DNA from: Oscheius onirici
Taxonomy: Eukaryota; Nematoda; Chromadorea; Rhabditida; Rhabditidae
Assembly (NCBI GenBank): GCA_932521025.1
Contig: OW051471.1
Location: 8,246,001-8,310,000, forward strand
DNA length: 64,000 nt
Direction: 5' to 3'
Every line of letters begins with the position of its first letter. Positions within the stretch are counted from its first letter, which is position 1. This document shows positions 24,169-36,973 of this stretch, piece by piece. A model generated the notes under the pieces. It was not told the DNA's origin. It did no database searches and worked only from the letters and a program-made list of their open reading frames with translations. Made by a program: the position numbers and the translations under genes.

Positions 24169-25304
24169 ATTATCGCTTATGGAAAAAAAGTTCAAAAAAA
24201 TTTGATATATTATATCGATTACATCTGTGGAAGAGTGAAAAGGGTACTTTTATCATTACCATAGAACTTGGAAAAAGATGCCTCTCCCGTTCCAATTTGT
24301 GTCAATTGAAGGAGCCGGCTACTTTTTATCAAGATGCTCGTACATCACGCAACTGCCGCTGCCGTAAGGAAAACATCTTCTTCAGCCTGTCTGGAAGCTC
24401 GCCTCGCTCTAATTATATTCGGGCCAATTTGGTTTTCTGCAGAGATATCAAGCGCCTGTTGTCCCATCATTCCCCGTGCTGACCACGTTACACCGCCCAG
24501 AGGAGCCTTTCTCAATTTGTCGCCAGAGACTTGGCCTCTTTCTCTTTTTAGGGGCTTAAAAGGGCACTTTCGCAGAAGTTTTTCGAAGGTGACTGATGTG
24601 ACTTCTCTGAGCAGACATCAATTACAAACTCTTCGGGGGGAATCCCATCCGAACGACACTCCCTTCTCTTTAATCTCTTGTCTTCCAACTAGCGGGAATA
24701 GACTCGGAGAGGGCCAGCAATTAGTCAAGTCTGTTTTGTTGTCTCTTGATCCCAATGGACAGTTGATATGAACATCTCTCCAGACCCACAACAGCTGTCT
24801 TCAGAGGTTATACATCTCCATAACCCATCAAAGACCCAGTCACATTCACTTTTGAACTTTTTCGAAGCTGTTCGGGATGCAAACGAAGAGTCCAGTTGGA
24901 CAGCGTAAGCCACCAGTGCTGCTTGTTGACAAGACTGACAGCTTGTGTCAACGTACACGAACATCAGTTTATTGCTTTTTGCTCCTCTAGAGTTCTTCAT
25001 AAACTGGACAAACCCCAACCAGAAAAATAATCTAATGTTATCCATGTGACTCGTGTTGGTCAGCCTTTTTCAGTTGGCAAAAAGTGCAAAAGTTATACCC
25101 GCCTGACTGAACTTCTTTCCTGTTTCTTTACTTCGATTGGATTTCCTTCTCCCTCACAGCCTCAGTTTACTACCGCAAACTTGGCCGCCTTTCCTTGAAA
25201 CTCAATACTCAGCTTCTTCATGACTTCGTCCTTCCTTCCCTGTTATGACCCGTATTTGCCACCCCCTCTTTCAACTCAACACAGATGTCCGTTTCAGCGC
25301 CTCC
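24169..25304. other. intergenic; one unsupported frame
   Basis: A 106-codon minus-strand frame (24725-25045, with CQSCQQ and CCGSG) and a 145-codon plus-strand frame (24334-24771) overlap in part. Neither shows splice partners or a known motif, so neither is called. Confidence 0.3.
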
Positions 25305-28300
25305 ATGCTGACACTCTTTTTGTTGAAATTGTTAGGATTAGTACAACTGACAGCACAGACAAGTGAGTTTATAAGCAAACGGCAACTCTATAAAGTGGTT
25401 TTTCAGTTACCGATGAGCTGATATATAATGTAACATATATTGATGACGATCCGCCACTTTTCATTGAAGAAATACCTCCAACAAGTATGTTATCAACATT
25501 TTTTATAGGATGTGTTTTTTCAGTTACAAAGTCCCATTTGAGTAATGAAATAGAGCTCCCAGAGCATTACAAAATAGCTGAATACATTTTGGGAAGGTAA
25601 GTGTTTCCGTGATGTTGGCAGTATAAAAAGTTCAGATATGACAAGGGGTACATCCCAAAACGGCTAGGAGATGGACCGATCAAGGTCAATTTTTCAATGG
25701 AGCTCTATCAGATCATACAGATTGTGAGTTTTTCGAGAGTAAAGACACAAAGGACAGGTTCCTAAAAACAAATTGTCTATGGTTCCAACTGATTTCAGAA
25801 CGAGCCCCAGCAATACATGTTGCTGAACGCCTGGATAGCCGAAGTGAGTGTTCTCTGACCACCGCAAAAGCTTCGAATTTACAGCGCTGGGTAGACAATC
25901 TTCTTGGCTGGGATCCTGCTGATTTTTCCAATGAAACACAAATTATGGTTCCTTTCGACAAGATATGGATTCCCGACACGACTTTATACAACTCGTATGA
26001 CTTTCGAAGTACCAAAGACTAAGTTTTCTCAGGTTGGTGATGGACGATCAGCACTCGCGACGTCTGCTCAGTGCGAAATTAACGACTCAGGGGAAAGGTC
26101 GCGGTGCCTTGGTTGAGCTTCTCTATCCCACAATTTACAAGGAGAGCTGCATGCTCGATTTGAGGTAGAAAATGAAAGCTATGAAATTACAATTGGCTAA
26201 GGTTCTTTCCGTTCGATCTACAAAGCTGTAAGCTGACTTTCGGCTCATGGACATACGACAATACTCTGATCGACTACTTTCCACACAAAGAGGTCCATGG
26301 CATTGGAACGAGCAACTGTATTGAGAACGAGGGGTGGCATGTTCTGAGCACTAGAGGTACATTTTTGTGATAAATAGCCCAGACATTTCTGAAAGAACGC
26401 CTGTCCCAAAATAGAGACGAACTTTGGGTGACAGATGATACCCCATTATTCATTCTTCATGAAAGACTCTCGTCAATTTTACCCAAAAAGAAAGAAGGCC
26501 GCCACATGTTGCAAAGATCACTTTACCGAAAATACTAGACTAAATCTCTCAAGCCCCACAAAAAGTACAGTTATTAATGTTCAAAATGTTTTTCAGAGAT
26601 TAGACCAATACAAATGAGATTTCAGTGCAAAGGCATGTGAAGAAGTACAGCTGCTGTCCGAACAACTACACTCTTTTGGAGATGCATCTTTTTGTCCAGC
26701 GGAAGCCTCTCTACTACGTTATAAACTTGATCGCACCGACGTCTATCATCACTTTTATTTCCATTGTCGGGTTCTTCAGGTTTGTTTTTTGGAATATCAA
26801 ACAAAAACCGTAGCCTCGCTTTTTGAAGAAAACACGGAACTTCAGTACTTGTGAGAACCTCCTGAAAAGGATTTAAAACGAGAAGGGACGACGACAAAGT
26901 CTTGACCGTCGGAGACAGAAAATTTAGTTATACAACCTAATCTTCCCCATAAGACATTTATAAAACCTCAGACAACTGTTTTCAGTTCCCCGTCCATGAA
27001 CGACCTTCGACAGGAGAAGATTACTCTCGGCATTACAACCCTTCTGAGCATGAGCATCCTCGTCTTCATGGTATCGGACAAGATGCCGTCGACCTCGTCC
27101 TTCATTCCACTCATTGGTCGGTGCTCTATGATCTCGAGGGGATTTTTCCACCAGCAGTTGTTGCTGCTGCTGATAGAAAGGACATGTGATTTCTTGTCAA
27201 AACTGATGTTGTAACCAAGTGATCCGATTTCAGGCTGGTTCTACACATCCATGATACTCTTGATATCTTTGGGCACAGTCTGTGCCAGTCTGGTGATCTA
27301 TGTTCAAAAACAGGGAATCATTGGAAAGCCTCCTCCTCCGAAGATCATGACGTGGGCCATGGCAATTGCCAGACTGATTCGTTTGGAGAAACCACTGCTG
27401 ATGAAACAAGCTTATGCTCAAAAGGCCAAGGTATTGATGTTTTTCGTCATTAATAGTAGGACTTTTAGGAAGAAAAGCTCCGAAAACATGCTGCCGGAGC
27501 CAGGAGAAGGAGTATTTGGCACAAGGTCGTGGACGCAGCAAAAGATCAGGCCTCGAGAAAATCTTCGAGCGGAAGTGGAAAGATTCACTCGGTTGTGGCT
27601 CCTCGAGACTCTAGGACCAGTCTCGAAGTTCCGCCAATTATTCAGCTCTTGAGGAAAAAAAAGTCGGTGAGGATGGATGACAGCCAGACTGTAATCAAAA
27701 TGAACGACTCTCTTCACAGTAGCGAGAATGGTGAGACGTTTTTTATTTTTTGCTCGAAGTGGTCCATTGACCTTTGTCTTGCTGTAACATCCATTAGAAC
27801 GAACAGTTAATGATGTCGTTTTGTCGCAAACGACAAGAAGCTAACTTCCTGAACTCAAAACACCTGTCACAATAAATTTGGAAAAATACATTTCTGTAAA
27901 ACCTTTGATCAGAGCGAGTAACCGTAACTGTCACTCCGTCAACGCCTTGTCGTCATTACCCACACGGACAGCCTCAGATTGGTAAATGCCTCAAATAGTG
28001 TCGTTCCTTTGCAAAAACTTGTCCTTGTCGCTTTTGTTCTTTCGCGTTGGAACCCTTTAAAAACTTGAAAATTTTAGGCGACATCAGTGGAGTTGTCAAC
28101 TTTGCCATTTCGGACGATGATTCGACGTCTTTCATGGAAGCGCCCAGTCCCACTCCGTTGGCTCCGAGACTCCCGAAAAGTCATACTAGTGCCAGTCTCG
28201 AATCATCTTTCCGTCACGCTGGTTAGTTTCCCTCAAACTTAAAACCAGAACTTTGTAGCAAACGTGACTCCCCTGGAGAGGAACCTCGTTCAACTCGAAT

Positions 28301-28640
28301 TCGACTGGCTGGCTGCTGTCGTCGAGCGCATTTTCCTAATAATTTTCATAATAGTGTTTCTGTTAATGTCAGTAGGAATCAATCTGTTAGGCTTCTACTA
28401 CTGGATGCAGGCTCAAGATCTGGCTTCTAGTGGTAACCTCCCTGTGATATAGTCCTTTTCTAGTCTCATTCTCTTCGCCTCGTGTAACTGATCTCCGGGT
28501 CACTGATTTCCCGAGCTTTTATCTTTTTACAGCAATAAAGGGTACGTGTTGTTTAAAAATTTTGAACTGTTTATTATGCAGGTCTGGAACCCGACACGAC
28601 AATACATACAGAAACCGAAATCACACCGGTACTAGACTAG
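25305..28640 (+). CDS. nicotinic acetylcholine receptor alpha-type subunit (Cys-loop channel)
   Basis: Sixteen exons join in phase from ATG 25305 to TAG 28638-28640. After a signal peptide come the extracellular landmarks: LNAWIAERWVDNLLGWDP, then IWIPDTTLYNS, then the Cys-loop CMLDLRFFPFDLQSC (13 residues between cysteines). Loop C has the adjacent cysteine pair in KKYSCCPNNY, which defines an alpha (ligand-binding) subunit. Helix one begins at PLYYVINLIAPTSIITFISI. Helix two is EKITLGITTLLSMSILVFMV, with the glutamate expected of a cation pore. Helix three follows, then a long cytoplasmic loop (RKKKSVRMDD, phosphorylatable) and helix four (FLIIFIIVFLLMSVGINLLG). The product would be part of a pentameric acetylcholine- or choline-gated channel in neurons or muscle. 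The DEG-3-like group is plausible but not proven. It lies tail to tail with the next gene. Confidence 0.88.
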
Positions 28641-28757
28641 AAAAATAACAAGTTCAAAGTAGACCGTCTTCCATATTTACGAAGGCCTCCTTCTCCAAAG
28701 AACACCTCGAGGTTTGAGTTTCTTGACTCTCACTCTGTCGGAAGGATGGGTGTTGGA

Positions 28758-30905
28758 TCATTTTGCGACGGTGCATTCTGTTTGTGTTCTGTTTTGAGGT
28801 CAGAATAAATTGACATACCGATAATTTATTGTGGTTACCACAGCGAAGAGAACGAAGAAAACGGCACAGCCGCCTCCGAGAGAGATTTGTTTGATTTGAG
28901 TCAAAGACAGGCCCGCTGCTGAAAAAATTTAGAAATGTATCGTGGCAGTTCTAAAGTTCCCGACCTCAGTCTCTTCAGTTCACCGTTTTTCTCATATTTA
29001 TCAGTCCCCAATAAAAAAAATTCCTCTTCCCACTCGTATCTGTTTTGATCCGATTCAGGTGGTAAACTTGTATCATATGTGCTAATCACGCGGTGAGCCG
29101 CTTGTGACAAAAAGCACCTGCACAACCGGCTTTTTCCGATTATTTAAAAACACGAACCTTCTGGTAAGCGAGACTCCTCCGTGCGAGGAGGAGGTGTGCA
29201 AGAGAGACCACAACAACTGGATTCACTCGGACAGTTGAAGTAGACAGTTATCTGAAAGTTTTTATTTACATTGAAGGGAAGAAAAAATAACCTCTTGGCC
29301 ATCCAGCAGCTTTTTCATCACGGTGTCATAGTAGGAGAACGTGTACTCGCAAGATGAGTTCTTGTTTCTCAAACTGTAAGCAGTTTCTCCGTGTTGAACA
29401 ACGTTATCTTCAGATATTTTCTTCGTCGTTCCCACTTTGTCCAAGAAGAGCTGAAATGTTTGTCAAGTTGCATCAAGTTCGAGGTTGTTTTTTTAAGAAC
29501 CTAAGGTACTGATCCAGATGATGTTATTGATGTTCTCTGCGCCTCACACAGGCTTATCTCTCCCATACAAAAAAAGTCTTAATCTTAATCTCTTCCATCA
29601 CCCCCACTTCTTCCTCTCTCACCAATGGAGAAACGACCCACGTAAGCTCAACACTGAGCACTGCTTATCACTACTTGTACAGACCTGATAAGGCCCTTTT
29701 TGGGGCTATTAGCACGTAAACAGCCGCCAGAATTGATTGTTAAAACTGTGCGTACCTGCTGCACGATATAATTCGTCTCCGGGCAGCAGCGAAGCCCACA
29801 GACTCGTTGACGACTCGGACAGGAGAAGCTGATTTTTGAGAGGAGAGACGTCCTGTCGGGGAGAGAAGCCCTCCACGTTTTGATGGCATCATTTGGCACG
29901 ACGTAGGCTTGAGTCGAGAGAAACTGGATCTGGTTAAAGTAGAAAGTCTGCTCGGGAGGCAGACTGTTGTCGTTGAAATAGTAGGTGATTCCCTCGAACT
30001 GAAAAGCTGTGTTTTGAAAGAACCGGAAGCTGATAGCTTTTTTGTCCACTTTCATGACGCGGTACTCCCACAACATATTGCTCATCATCGCAAACAGAAA
30101 GTAGTTTCATGGCCTGCGGTTCGAAGATACTGATAGTTCAATTAAATCAAGTTTTATCGCTTCTTACAGGAAGACAAACGTCAGTTTCACGTGAGCAGTC
30201 AATGCACCTTTTAGCTACCGTTCTCTAGCTCCTGCAGTTATCAGGTCAGTGAACATGAGCTCCCGATAGGAGATATCACAAGATCTTCACGAAAAGAATG
30301 GGAAGAATCTGTTCTCAAAACTTTCGACGAATGATAGGAACCTTGTTTAATCGGATAGGATTAGGCTAATTGTAAGTTTATTTGTCACCGGTCGAATGAC
30401 AGAACTTTAATGGTTTCTCAAGTCAAAGAAAACCTCCAGATCTCAGACGCGCAGATTTTTAAATCAAACGTAAGCGACGAATTTCTCCCATACTTTCTAC
30501 CAAAAACGGGTCATACGCGCGCTTTTACGATCTATTGTTCCCGGCTACTGACAGCTACTCTTTATCCAAGCAGTCCTCTAATCAACATTTCTGTCAATGT
30601 TATCTCTGGTAGCAGCCATCACAGCAGTTTTTCCAGTAGCCACCGGACAGATTGCACCGAAACGAGGGAGACAAAGGTCGGAAACTGCGTCAGGATGTAC
30701 CCACCTCGTAACCGTCTCCTCGTTCCGGAATGAGCACATTGATCCATTCGGTTCCGTCTGCATCGACGTCACTTTTTGTGGTTCCGTACAATTTTACGAG
30801 AGATTTGACCGTGTCGACGGTATCTTTTAAAGGGAAACGGTTGTAGCATCCGCTTGAATAAGACGAGGAAAAGGAAATTATTAGTAACAGGACAATTTGG
30901 TTCAT
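28758..30905 (-). CDS. single-pass membrane protein with two CX-module-like domains
   Basis: ATG 30905 opens a signal peptide (MNQIVLLLIISFSSSYSSG). Exons then run to TGA 28758-28760. The extracellular part shows two related Cys-rich units. The first contains FQFEGITYYFNDN and ends FSCPSRQRVCGLRCCPE. The second contains SCEYTFSYYDTVMKKLL and ends YFNCPSESSCCGLSC. This YY...C...C(C)G-C(C) pattern is that of the nematode CX module as I recall it. A transmembrane helix follows (GGCAVFFVLFAVVTTI) with a very short tail. The junction between the exon near 30684-30590 and the one starting near 30083 is the weakest: I need an acceptor GATGATGAG to stay in frame. Function unknown; probably a surface receptor or adhesion protein. 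Confidence 0.65.
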
Positions 30906-30918
30906 TGTTTGTTCTCAA

Positions 30919-30929
30919 TTTTTATATAA
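30919..30929 (-). promoter_or_regulatory. TATA-like box of the CX-module-like gene
   Basis: The minus strand reads TTATATAAAAAT 15-25 bases before the ATG at 30905, an A/T-rich core promoter candidate. Confidence 0.4.
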
Positions 30930-31872
30930 TCATGAAGGAGAATAGGGAGTAGAGCAACACGAGCAAGAGAGGGGCCTCTGCGTCTGGAGGAAAGTCGATA
31001 AGATAAGCGCTTGAGAGTGATTATTATTGAGAGGGGACACTCTATAATCCGTCAAAAATGGCTTCGGACGACTGTCTGGGCAGGAAAACAATCAGACTCT
31101 TTCCCAGAAAACAGGAAATTGTACTCTGATTGCTTCTAAATATACTTCTCATACTAATTGGAACTATACTGTCCACATCTTTTTCAGAAGAATTCTCACC
31201 TCTCATCTAAGACCAGAGTATAATCCTAAGACCACTTACCAAGCGGGACTGCCATTCGACGGCCATGCTGCTTCGGACAGGTTATCCTCCGTCGACCAAA
31301 GACACGCTGGACTGCGTAGAAAAACATAGAAATACGCTGGACAAAAGTGAAAGCTTTCTTCGATTCGTTGAAAGCGTAAAAAGAAGATGCAGACAGAATG
31401 TACCTGTCCTGAGGCAAATGGGTAATAAAAGGCGGAAAACTGAAGTTGTTGCAACAAGATGATTGAGTAAAATTTTCAGTTCTTTCAAAAGAGACAACAC
31501 AGGCAGTCTTTCCATCATTCAGCCAGGGGAACGACCGTTAAACACTGCCAAAACCAGTAAACCTGACTGTATTGTACCAATAACCCTTGAACTAACAGGC
31601 TGTTCGTCTTAAAAACCAAATGCAACCACCAAGTTATGCGTCTTCAGGTGCGTCTATTAGGTGAAGAAAGCGACGACGCTGTAGAAACAAACACACAAAA
31701 AGGTCTGACTACCAAGTTCCACTTCGTCTCGAATAATTCTCTTACAGAATGGGGTTGCGTCACAAGAGTAGCGCCCCAAAAATGTCCTTGACGACATCGG
31801 TGCGGATTTTCACGGTTTTCTTATCTCGATCTGGCGCACGGAACCTGCCACCTGCCCCACGGCATCCTCGGG
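30930..31872. other. intergenic, nothing recognised
   Basis: Overlapping frames at 31226-31518 on both strands show no motif or splice partner. The region separates two divergent TATA-bearing genes and probably holds their promoters. Confidence 0.45.
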
Positions 31873-31880
31873 TATAAAAG
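31873..31880 (+). promoter_or_regulatory. TATA box of the Gly/Pro-rich gene
   Basis: TATAAAAG lies about 40 bases upstream of the ATG at 31914, a consensus TATA element at short distance. Confidence 0.5.
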
Positions 31881-31913
31881 TCAACGAAGAGCCATGGAAG
31901 ACAGCCAACAGCA

Positions 31914-32370
31914 ATGTTCCGCCTCGCCGTCTTCGTCGCTCTCCTCGGAGTCTCCAGCGCCTTCCTCTTCCCTTCATCTGGAGGAGGTGGAGGATGCGGA
32001 TGGTTTGTCCATTTTACCGCTTAATTACAATTCTACTTTCAGTGGTGCACCCCCACCACCACCCTGTGGCGGAGGATGCGGAGCGCCTCCCCCTCCTCCC
32101 TGCGGAGGAGGATGGTACGTTCCGACTTTTCACTCTTTCTAATAAAATTATTTTAGCGGAGCCCCGCCTCCCCCTCCCCCTTGCGGAGGAGCCCCTATCG
32201 GAGGCGGATGTGGTGGCGGAGCCCCCATCGGAGGTACGTAAAAAATCTCGGCCAAAAATATATCTTCCAATTTAGGATACGCTCCCCCTCCCCAGGCCTC
32301 TTACGCTGCTCCTCCTCCTGCTCCTTACCCGGCTCCCGGTGGAAACTCTTACGCCGTCGCCGGAAAGTAA
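31914..32370 (+). CDS. Gly/Pro/Cys-rich secreted protein (cuticle or ground-like N-terminal type)
   Basis: Four exons join in phase from ATG 31914 to TAA 32368-32370 (about 120 residues). A signal peptide (MFRLAVFVALLGVSSA) is followed by FLFPSSGGGGGCGC and repeated units of the form CGAPPPPPCGGG, then a Tyr/Ala/Pro-rich tail (YAAPPPAPYPAPGG). The regular cysteines between proline runs suggest an extracellular cross-linked structural protein. Nematode ground-like and related cuticle proteins begin the same way, but no ground-like domain follows here, so the assignment to that family is a guess. Introns fall after TG of a Cys codon in two places, pointing to internal duplication of an exon-sized repeat. 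Confidence 0.75.
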
Positions 32371-32555
32371 ATTCCGAACAGAAGTTTTTGTTTGTACATT
32401 AGATTCTCATAAATATTACCTCTCACTACTTGTTTTGACTTTTTTTCCGGAAACTTCTTCAAATGAGAACGAACAGTACCAAGGAGCAAATTCAAATGAT
32501 TCGCTGGAAACTTTTTGGCCCTTAGTAGTCTGATTCTGATATGTTTTTGATCTCT

Positions 32556-33651
32556 TTATTGGCAGATCGTATTGGTACAAACACAGTTACTCTTTCCGTA
32601 GGCCTCGATCTCCTTCTCGAAATACCACATGTGGTCTTGGAACGATTTCTTCTTCTGACTGTCCGAGCAATTAGAACTCTCCGCAGCGTCCAAACAAATA
32701 GTGAAGTCTGCTCCAACGGTCATTGTTCCTGGATACCAGACCTCTGTGAAATGATGATAGAATCCGCCGTGTTTGTCTTCAGAAGGTAGACGAGCAATTG
32801 CATCCGCGGCATGCACAACTCTGACCGCATTCGGTACATCGCGGTTGATAGAAGCAGCGAATTGATGTTCGCCGATTCGAGGCTCCCCAAATGTGATCAG
32901 ATTGATCTGAAAGTAGTCGTTGTAGGGGTATTTTTAGAGATACCCTAGAATTATCGACAGTGTTTGTGTATGAGAGAGAGGAAGCAGTCAGAACAGCAAA
33001 AGTGGCTCCCAAAGAATGGCCAGTGATCTGAAGAAATCCTACATTATATAAAACTGATCTTACCCAAATATCAAAGTCAGGATACTGGTTCAGAAGAGTC
33101 AAAAAGTCGTCTTTAATCCCTTTGGTCCACAATAAGCTGAACCCGTTGTAGAAGTAGTGGGCAACCCAGCCACCTGCCATCCAATTCACCTGTATCTTTT
33201 TATTTCTCCCTCCATTAGAACTTACGTGTTTTTCAAAAAGCGTTCCCCAGACATCCTCTTCCAGCTGAAAGTTGGTGTTCGTTCCTCTAAATGATCAACT
33301 GTTGTGGTGAAATTAGACTAATTACCGATATGCTATGATGATTGCTTTGTCCGACATCGAAACTGCCGTGTAGCCAGAGCAGGTGTCCGAGATATCGCAA
33401 AGAACGGAGACACGTCTTTTTAACTGAGAAAGACGTTCGAATGCGAAAAGATATAAAATTACGGTTGCATTTGAAAATTGTGAAGCTAGACATTTCATTG
33501 GAGTATCAGAATAGGCCGCTGCAACAGCTGGGAAGAATCTTGATCCGGTTAGTGCATCCTATAGTTTGTTTGAGGATTTTTCGAAGTTTACCTGGTAGTT
33601 TAGGGAATAAATTAGCCCTGGGAAAATGCAAAGCAGTAAAAAACGCGTCAT
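32556..33651 (-). CDS. secreted class 3 (fungal-type) triacylglycerol lipase
   Basis: Seven exons join in phase from ATG 33651 to TAA 32556-32558 (about 300 residues). A signal peptide (MTRFLLLCIFPGLIYSLNYQ) is followed by the class 3 lipase landmarks: CSGYTAVSMSDKAIIIAYRG (strand with the oxyanion region), the nucleophile elbow ITGHSLGATFAVLTASSL, LITFGEPRIG, the acid in VVHAADAIARLP and the histidine in FQDHMWYF. The Ser-Asp-His triad is therefore intact. Several cysteines near the C-terminus (CVCTNTICQ) fit an extracellular, disulfide-stabilised enzyme. Substrate is probably triacylglycerol or phospholipid in the gut lumen or extracellular space. Nematode genomes carry many paralogues of this family, so no gene name is given. 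Confidence 0.9.
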
Positions 33652-34479
33652 TTTCGAAAGACGAGCACAGATTGCTTCAGGTGAAGAGCGATAAGAGGAC
33701 ATTTTGGCACATCAACGTATGTTTGAGAGACTCGCGTCATTCTTAGCAGAGGTTTTCGACTTTAGTTTAACTTGTCAGCACTTGTCACCTAGAAGTAGCT
33801 TCTCTTGGAGTCATTGTGTCGCTTCTACTAACCAGGTCAGGTGTTTTTCAAAATTCTACCTAACAACAACAAAAACCCTCGGTTCTCTTTACACCTTGAC
33901 TAGGATCTGGGCTTGTCCCGAGCAACCCGGATCCGAAAGCTTCCGTCTTCCGCTCGAGGGCCGATTCAGGTTTCGTTAAGGATCTCTTCGGAGTGACTAG
34001 CAAATTGGGCATTGGAGGACTGAGGCGGTGTCAAGGTGTTTAGGGACTGGTAACTGGGAGTTCTAAAAAATAGTCAATTTTAAATCTCGGTAGTCCGTTC
34101 TTTCTCTTCTCTGTTTAGGTAGCAACGACTAAAAGAGGACGAATGTATGGAAATAGTATTTTTGTTGGTTGGCTCAGTCTGCTATCGCCTATGCTCTAAT
34201 CAATAGGGATTCTTTCGGAGGTTAGTCGGTATTTCTGGTTATTCTTTCCCACCGTTTCACATTAGTTTCCGTTGACAAGAGCTGAAAAGTTAGAACGATA
34301 TTCGAAGACTTGCAGCAATGGTGTTTTTCGGTTTTTGAAAGGTGTACCAAGACGGAGCCCTCCAAGTCGTCAAATAGAGGTGAATCCAAGAAGAAGATGA
34401 AAAATGTGAGAATGAACCAAATTGAATCGTTTATTCGGTCATTTATTACTTTTAGCAAAAGCCTTGAATATTCTTTCAA
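33652..34479. other. intergenic, nothing recognised
   Basis: Frames at 33342-33746 and 33704-33979 (+) are shadows of, or run off from, the lipase gene. No exon chain found. Confidence 0.5.
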
Positions 34480-36129
34480 CTACTGCCAGCTCCTGCTCAG
34501 CATCTCAAAGTGTTGATGAGTATCGAGATGGTCCACCACGGAAGTCCGATGGCTAGTTTTATACCCGAACATTCCAAAAAGATGACTTCTCCACTCTCGG
34601 AAGGCCAGGTGAAATATCACGTATTCTGTCAAAGGCAATCTATACACGAGCTTGATTTTAACGTTAAAAGAAAAACTTACGCCGTCATGAAGATTTGGTA
34701 GATCAGTCCGACAATACTTGTTGTTATCCTCGCTGTAATGGTCGTTTTGACGTACATCATCAATCCGGCGATGAAGAAGAGAATACTGACAATTATCATA
34801 ATGTAACTGGTCAGCTGAAAAGAGGCATTTGTAGATTAAAAAAAAGATACTCACCCTCAAGATCCTAAAGTTTTCGAATAACTGATAGCGCATACTGAGA
34901 GAATAGTTTGAAGAAGTCTTGTTGAAGTTCTTACTGGCATTCGAATTGACTCGATAGATGATGAACATTACCTGAAAAGGGTTTAGAAAGGCAGCCAAAA
35001 GAAAACTTACGGGAACGACAAACAGTTGACTGATCATCACGGCGGTAAAAAGTTGGATGTATGTGATGTAGGCATTGAGCATGAGGTAAGCAGTCGTCAG
35101 ACTACCACAGTGAACCAAAATAATGAGGAAAAAGGGAATGAAGTAGCGTCGAGAATGCTCGTAAGTCTGAAAGAGTTTGGGAAGAACTGTCAATCTCTTT
35201 GGAAATTAGAGACTGTACCCGTACGTTCGAATAATTCATGTTAGTATACTCATTGCTCATGGAAAGGACCGAAGGTTTATCGGACGCTAATAAAAAGGAA
35301 CCTATATTCCTACCTCTGATTGTGAAATCATTGATAGGGGTCAAATGTTGGTTACAGGAACTTGGGTAATTTGATCAGTGGGAAAGCAGGACAGTGACTA
35401 CAAACAATAAAGTTTTTCACCCCCCTCAAAAGTAAGAATGAAGTAAGAAAAGTAAGAATGACTTATTCCGAACCTTGAGTTCACAAGACAAATTGGGCTC
35501 ATGACTGGACAGTTTTTGATGGGAAGAACAAATTTATCCGAAGTTTGCTACAAAAATCTGCTTACCTGTACATAAAAGGCAGCTATTAGACGTTCCATCA
35601 ATGCCGCTAGCTTGGACAAGAACAAGCTGGCCACATACCAGCATCTAATAAAGGATATGACAGAAAGAAATGTTGTACCTAAAATAAACTTATTACTTTA
35701 AATAGAACTACCTACTCTGCCCCAGCCCGTTTCGCTCTTCCTGTATTAGAAGATACCTTGCCACAACCATTGGGTAAGACTGAGCAACAAAGGCGGAGAC
35801 AATGAGCTGGAGATTGCGATGGACAACACTTCGAGTATAAGCCAAGAAGAGGTAGTAAGTGGGAATGATTAGATGGCAGATAAGAAGAAAGTATTCTATC
35901 TAAACAAATACATTGAAACTTTAAAAGAAATTTGACTTACAATGTGACAGGTGTCGATAACGCCAAAATATTCGGCTTCAATCAAGTCATTGATATCTGT
36001 AGCTTCTGTTTGGATTATTTTCGTCCGATTCACGAGGACAGAAATAGTCGTATTGATGTTCGGAGACACTGTAAAAGTCTCTAAAGTGTAGTAGATTGTT
36101 GTAATTTTCCTGTCGATCGCAGGCGCCAT
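34480..36129 (-). CDS. Sre-family serpentine chemoreceptor
   Basis: Seven exons join in phase from ATG 36129 to TAG 34480-34482. The order is an N-terminal region with NXT sites, helices one and two (IEYFLLICHLIIPTYYLFLA...), and the helix-three segment LSKLAALMERLIAAFYVQ. This splices across a roughly 400-base intron to TYEHSRRYF. The combination ER-IA...YE is the Sre signature. The third intracellular loop has SLSMRYQLFENFRIL, also typical (RYQ-EN). The C-terminus (HQHFEMLSRSW) matches the usual Sre ending with an aromatic-containing tail. The likely role is olfactory or gustatory GPCR in ciliated neurons. Splice sites are canonical. Confidence 0.85.
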
Positions 36130-36973
36130 CGGACAAGTCTTGAGGACTTGGGCTATTCAGAATGACAGGTGTTACCGAAGCGCCGGAGGGCGGATTACAC
36201 TTCTACTGTTCTAAAAGGTTCGAAGATCAATGATATAGAGTTAATTAAACATTAATTCAGATAGATTAAGGATTAGTATGTCGGAGGGGCTATAAAGAGG
36301 AACCTGGGCAGATGTCAGGATTAATCAAGAGCGCAATATGAGGCAATAAAGTGAGACTTGTGGATGAGAGACCGGTGAAAATAGAAGCTGTGAGTAAAGG
36401 GGGAGAAGAAGTTAAAGTCGCCAAACGTCGCCATTTAATCAAGAGGCTGGAATGTCTTGCTTGCAGATTGGATATTTGCGTGGCCGAACTCCAAAAAAAA
36501 ACAAATATCCGAAGAACTTTTTGGGAAAACGATCGGAAGCAATCAACAGATGTGATTTGATTGGAAAAACGGTTGCGCATTGGAAGAATCGAAAGACTTG
36601 ACCCTAACTGGCTGACCGCAGCAAACTACTTAACTTGATGAAGAGTTGCATAAAAGATCGCACATTTGGATGAGCTCTCTTACGGCGAACACAAAGTTAG
36701 CCAAAAACTCGTAGAACAGCAAGAAAGAGTAATTATAGTTTTTCTTGGCACACTTCCCCTTGTCAGCCTATTCATGCCCCTTCTGGGTAAACGTAATTAT
36801 CCTACACCGGAGACTCGCCTCTTTTTGGGAATCGCGAGGACTAGGTTCGAAACCTTGTCGGCAGGTGAAACTAAAGAATCGGAAGTTGGAGGTCAGGTGA
36901 AATCGTTTACATCGCAACGTTTGAACTTTATAAACAATTTATAGATTTTGTATAACCGGAAGTTGTAGTCACT
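36130..36973. other. intergenic, nothing recognised
   Basis: Frames at 36290-36580 and 36666-36944 lack motifs and splice partners. Confidence 0.5.

Noticed and set aside
24334-24771. 145-codon plus-strand open frame
   Set aside because: Partly overlaps another frame on the opposite strand, has mixed composition, no splice partners and no motif.
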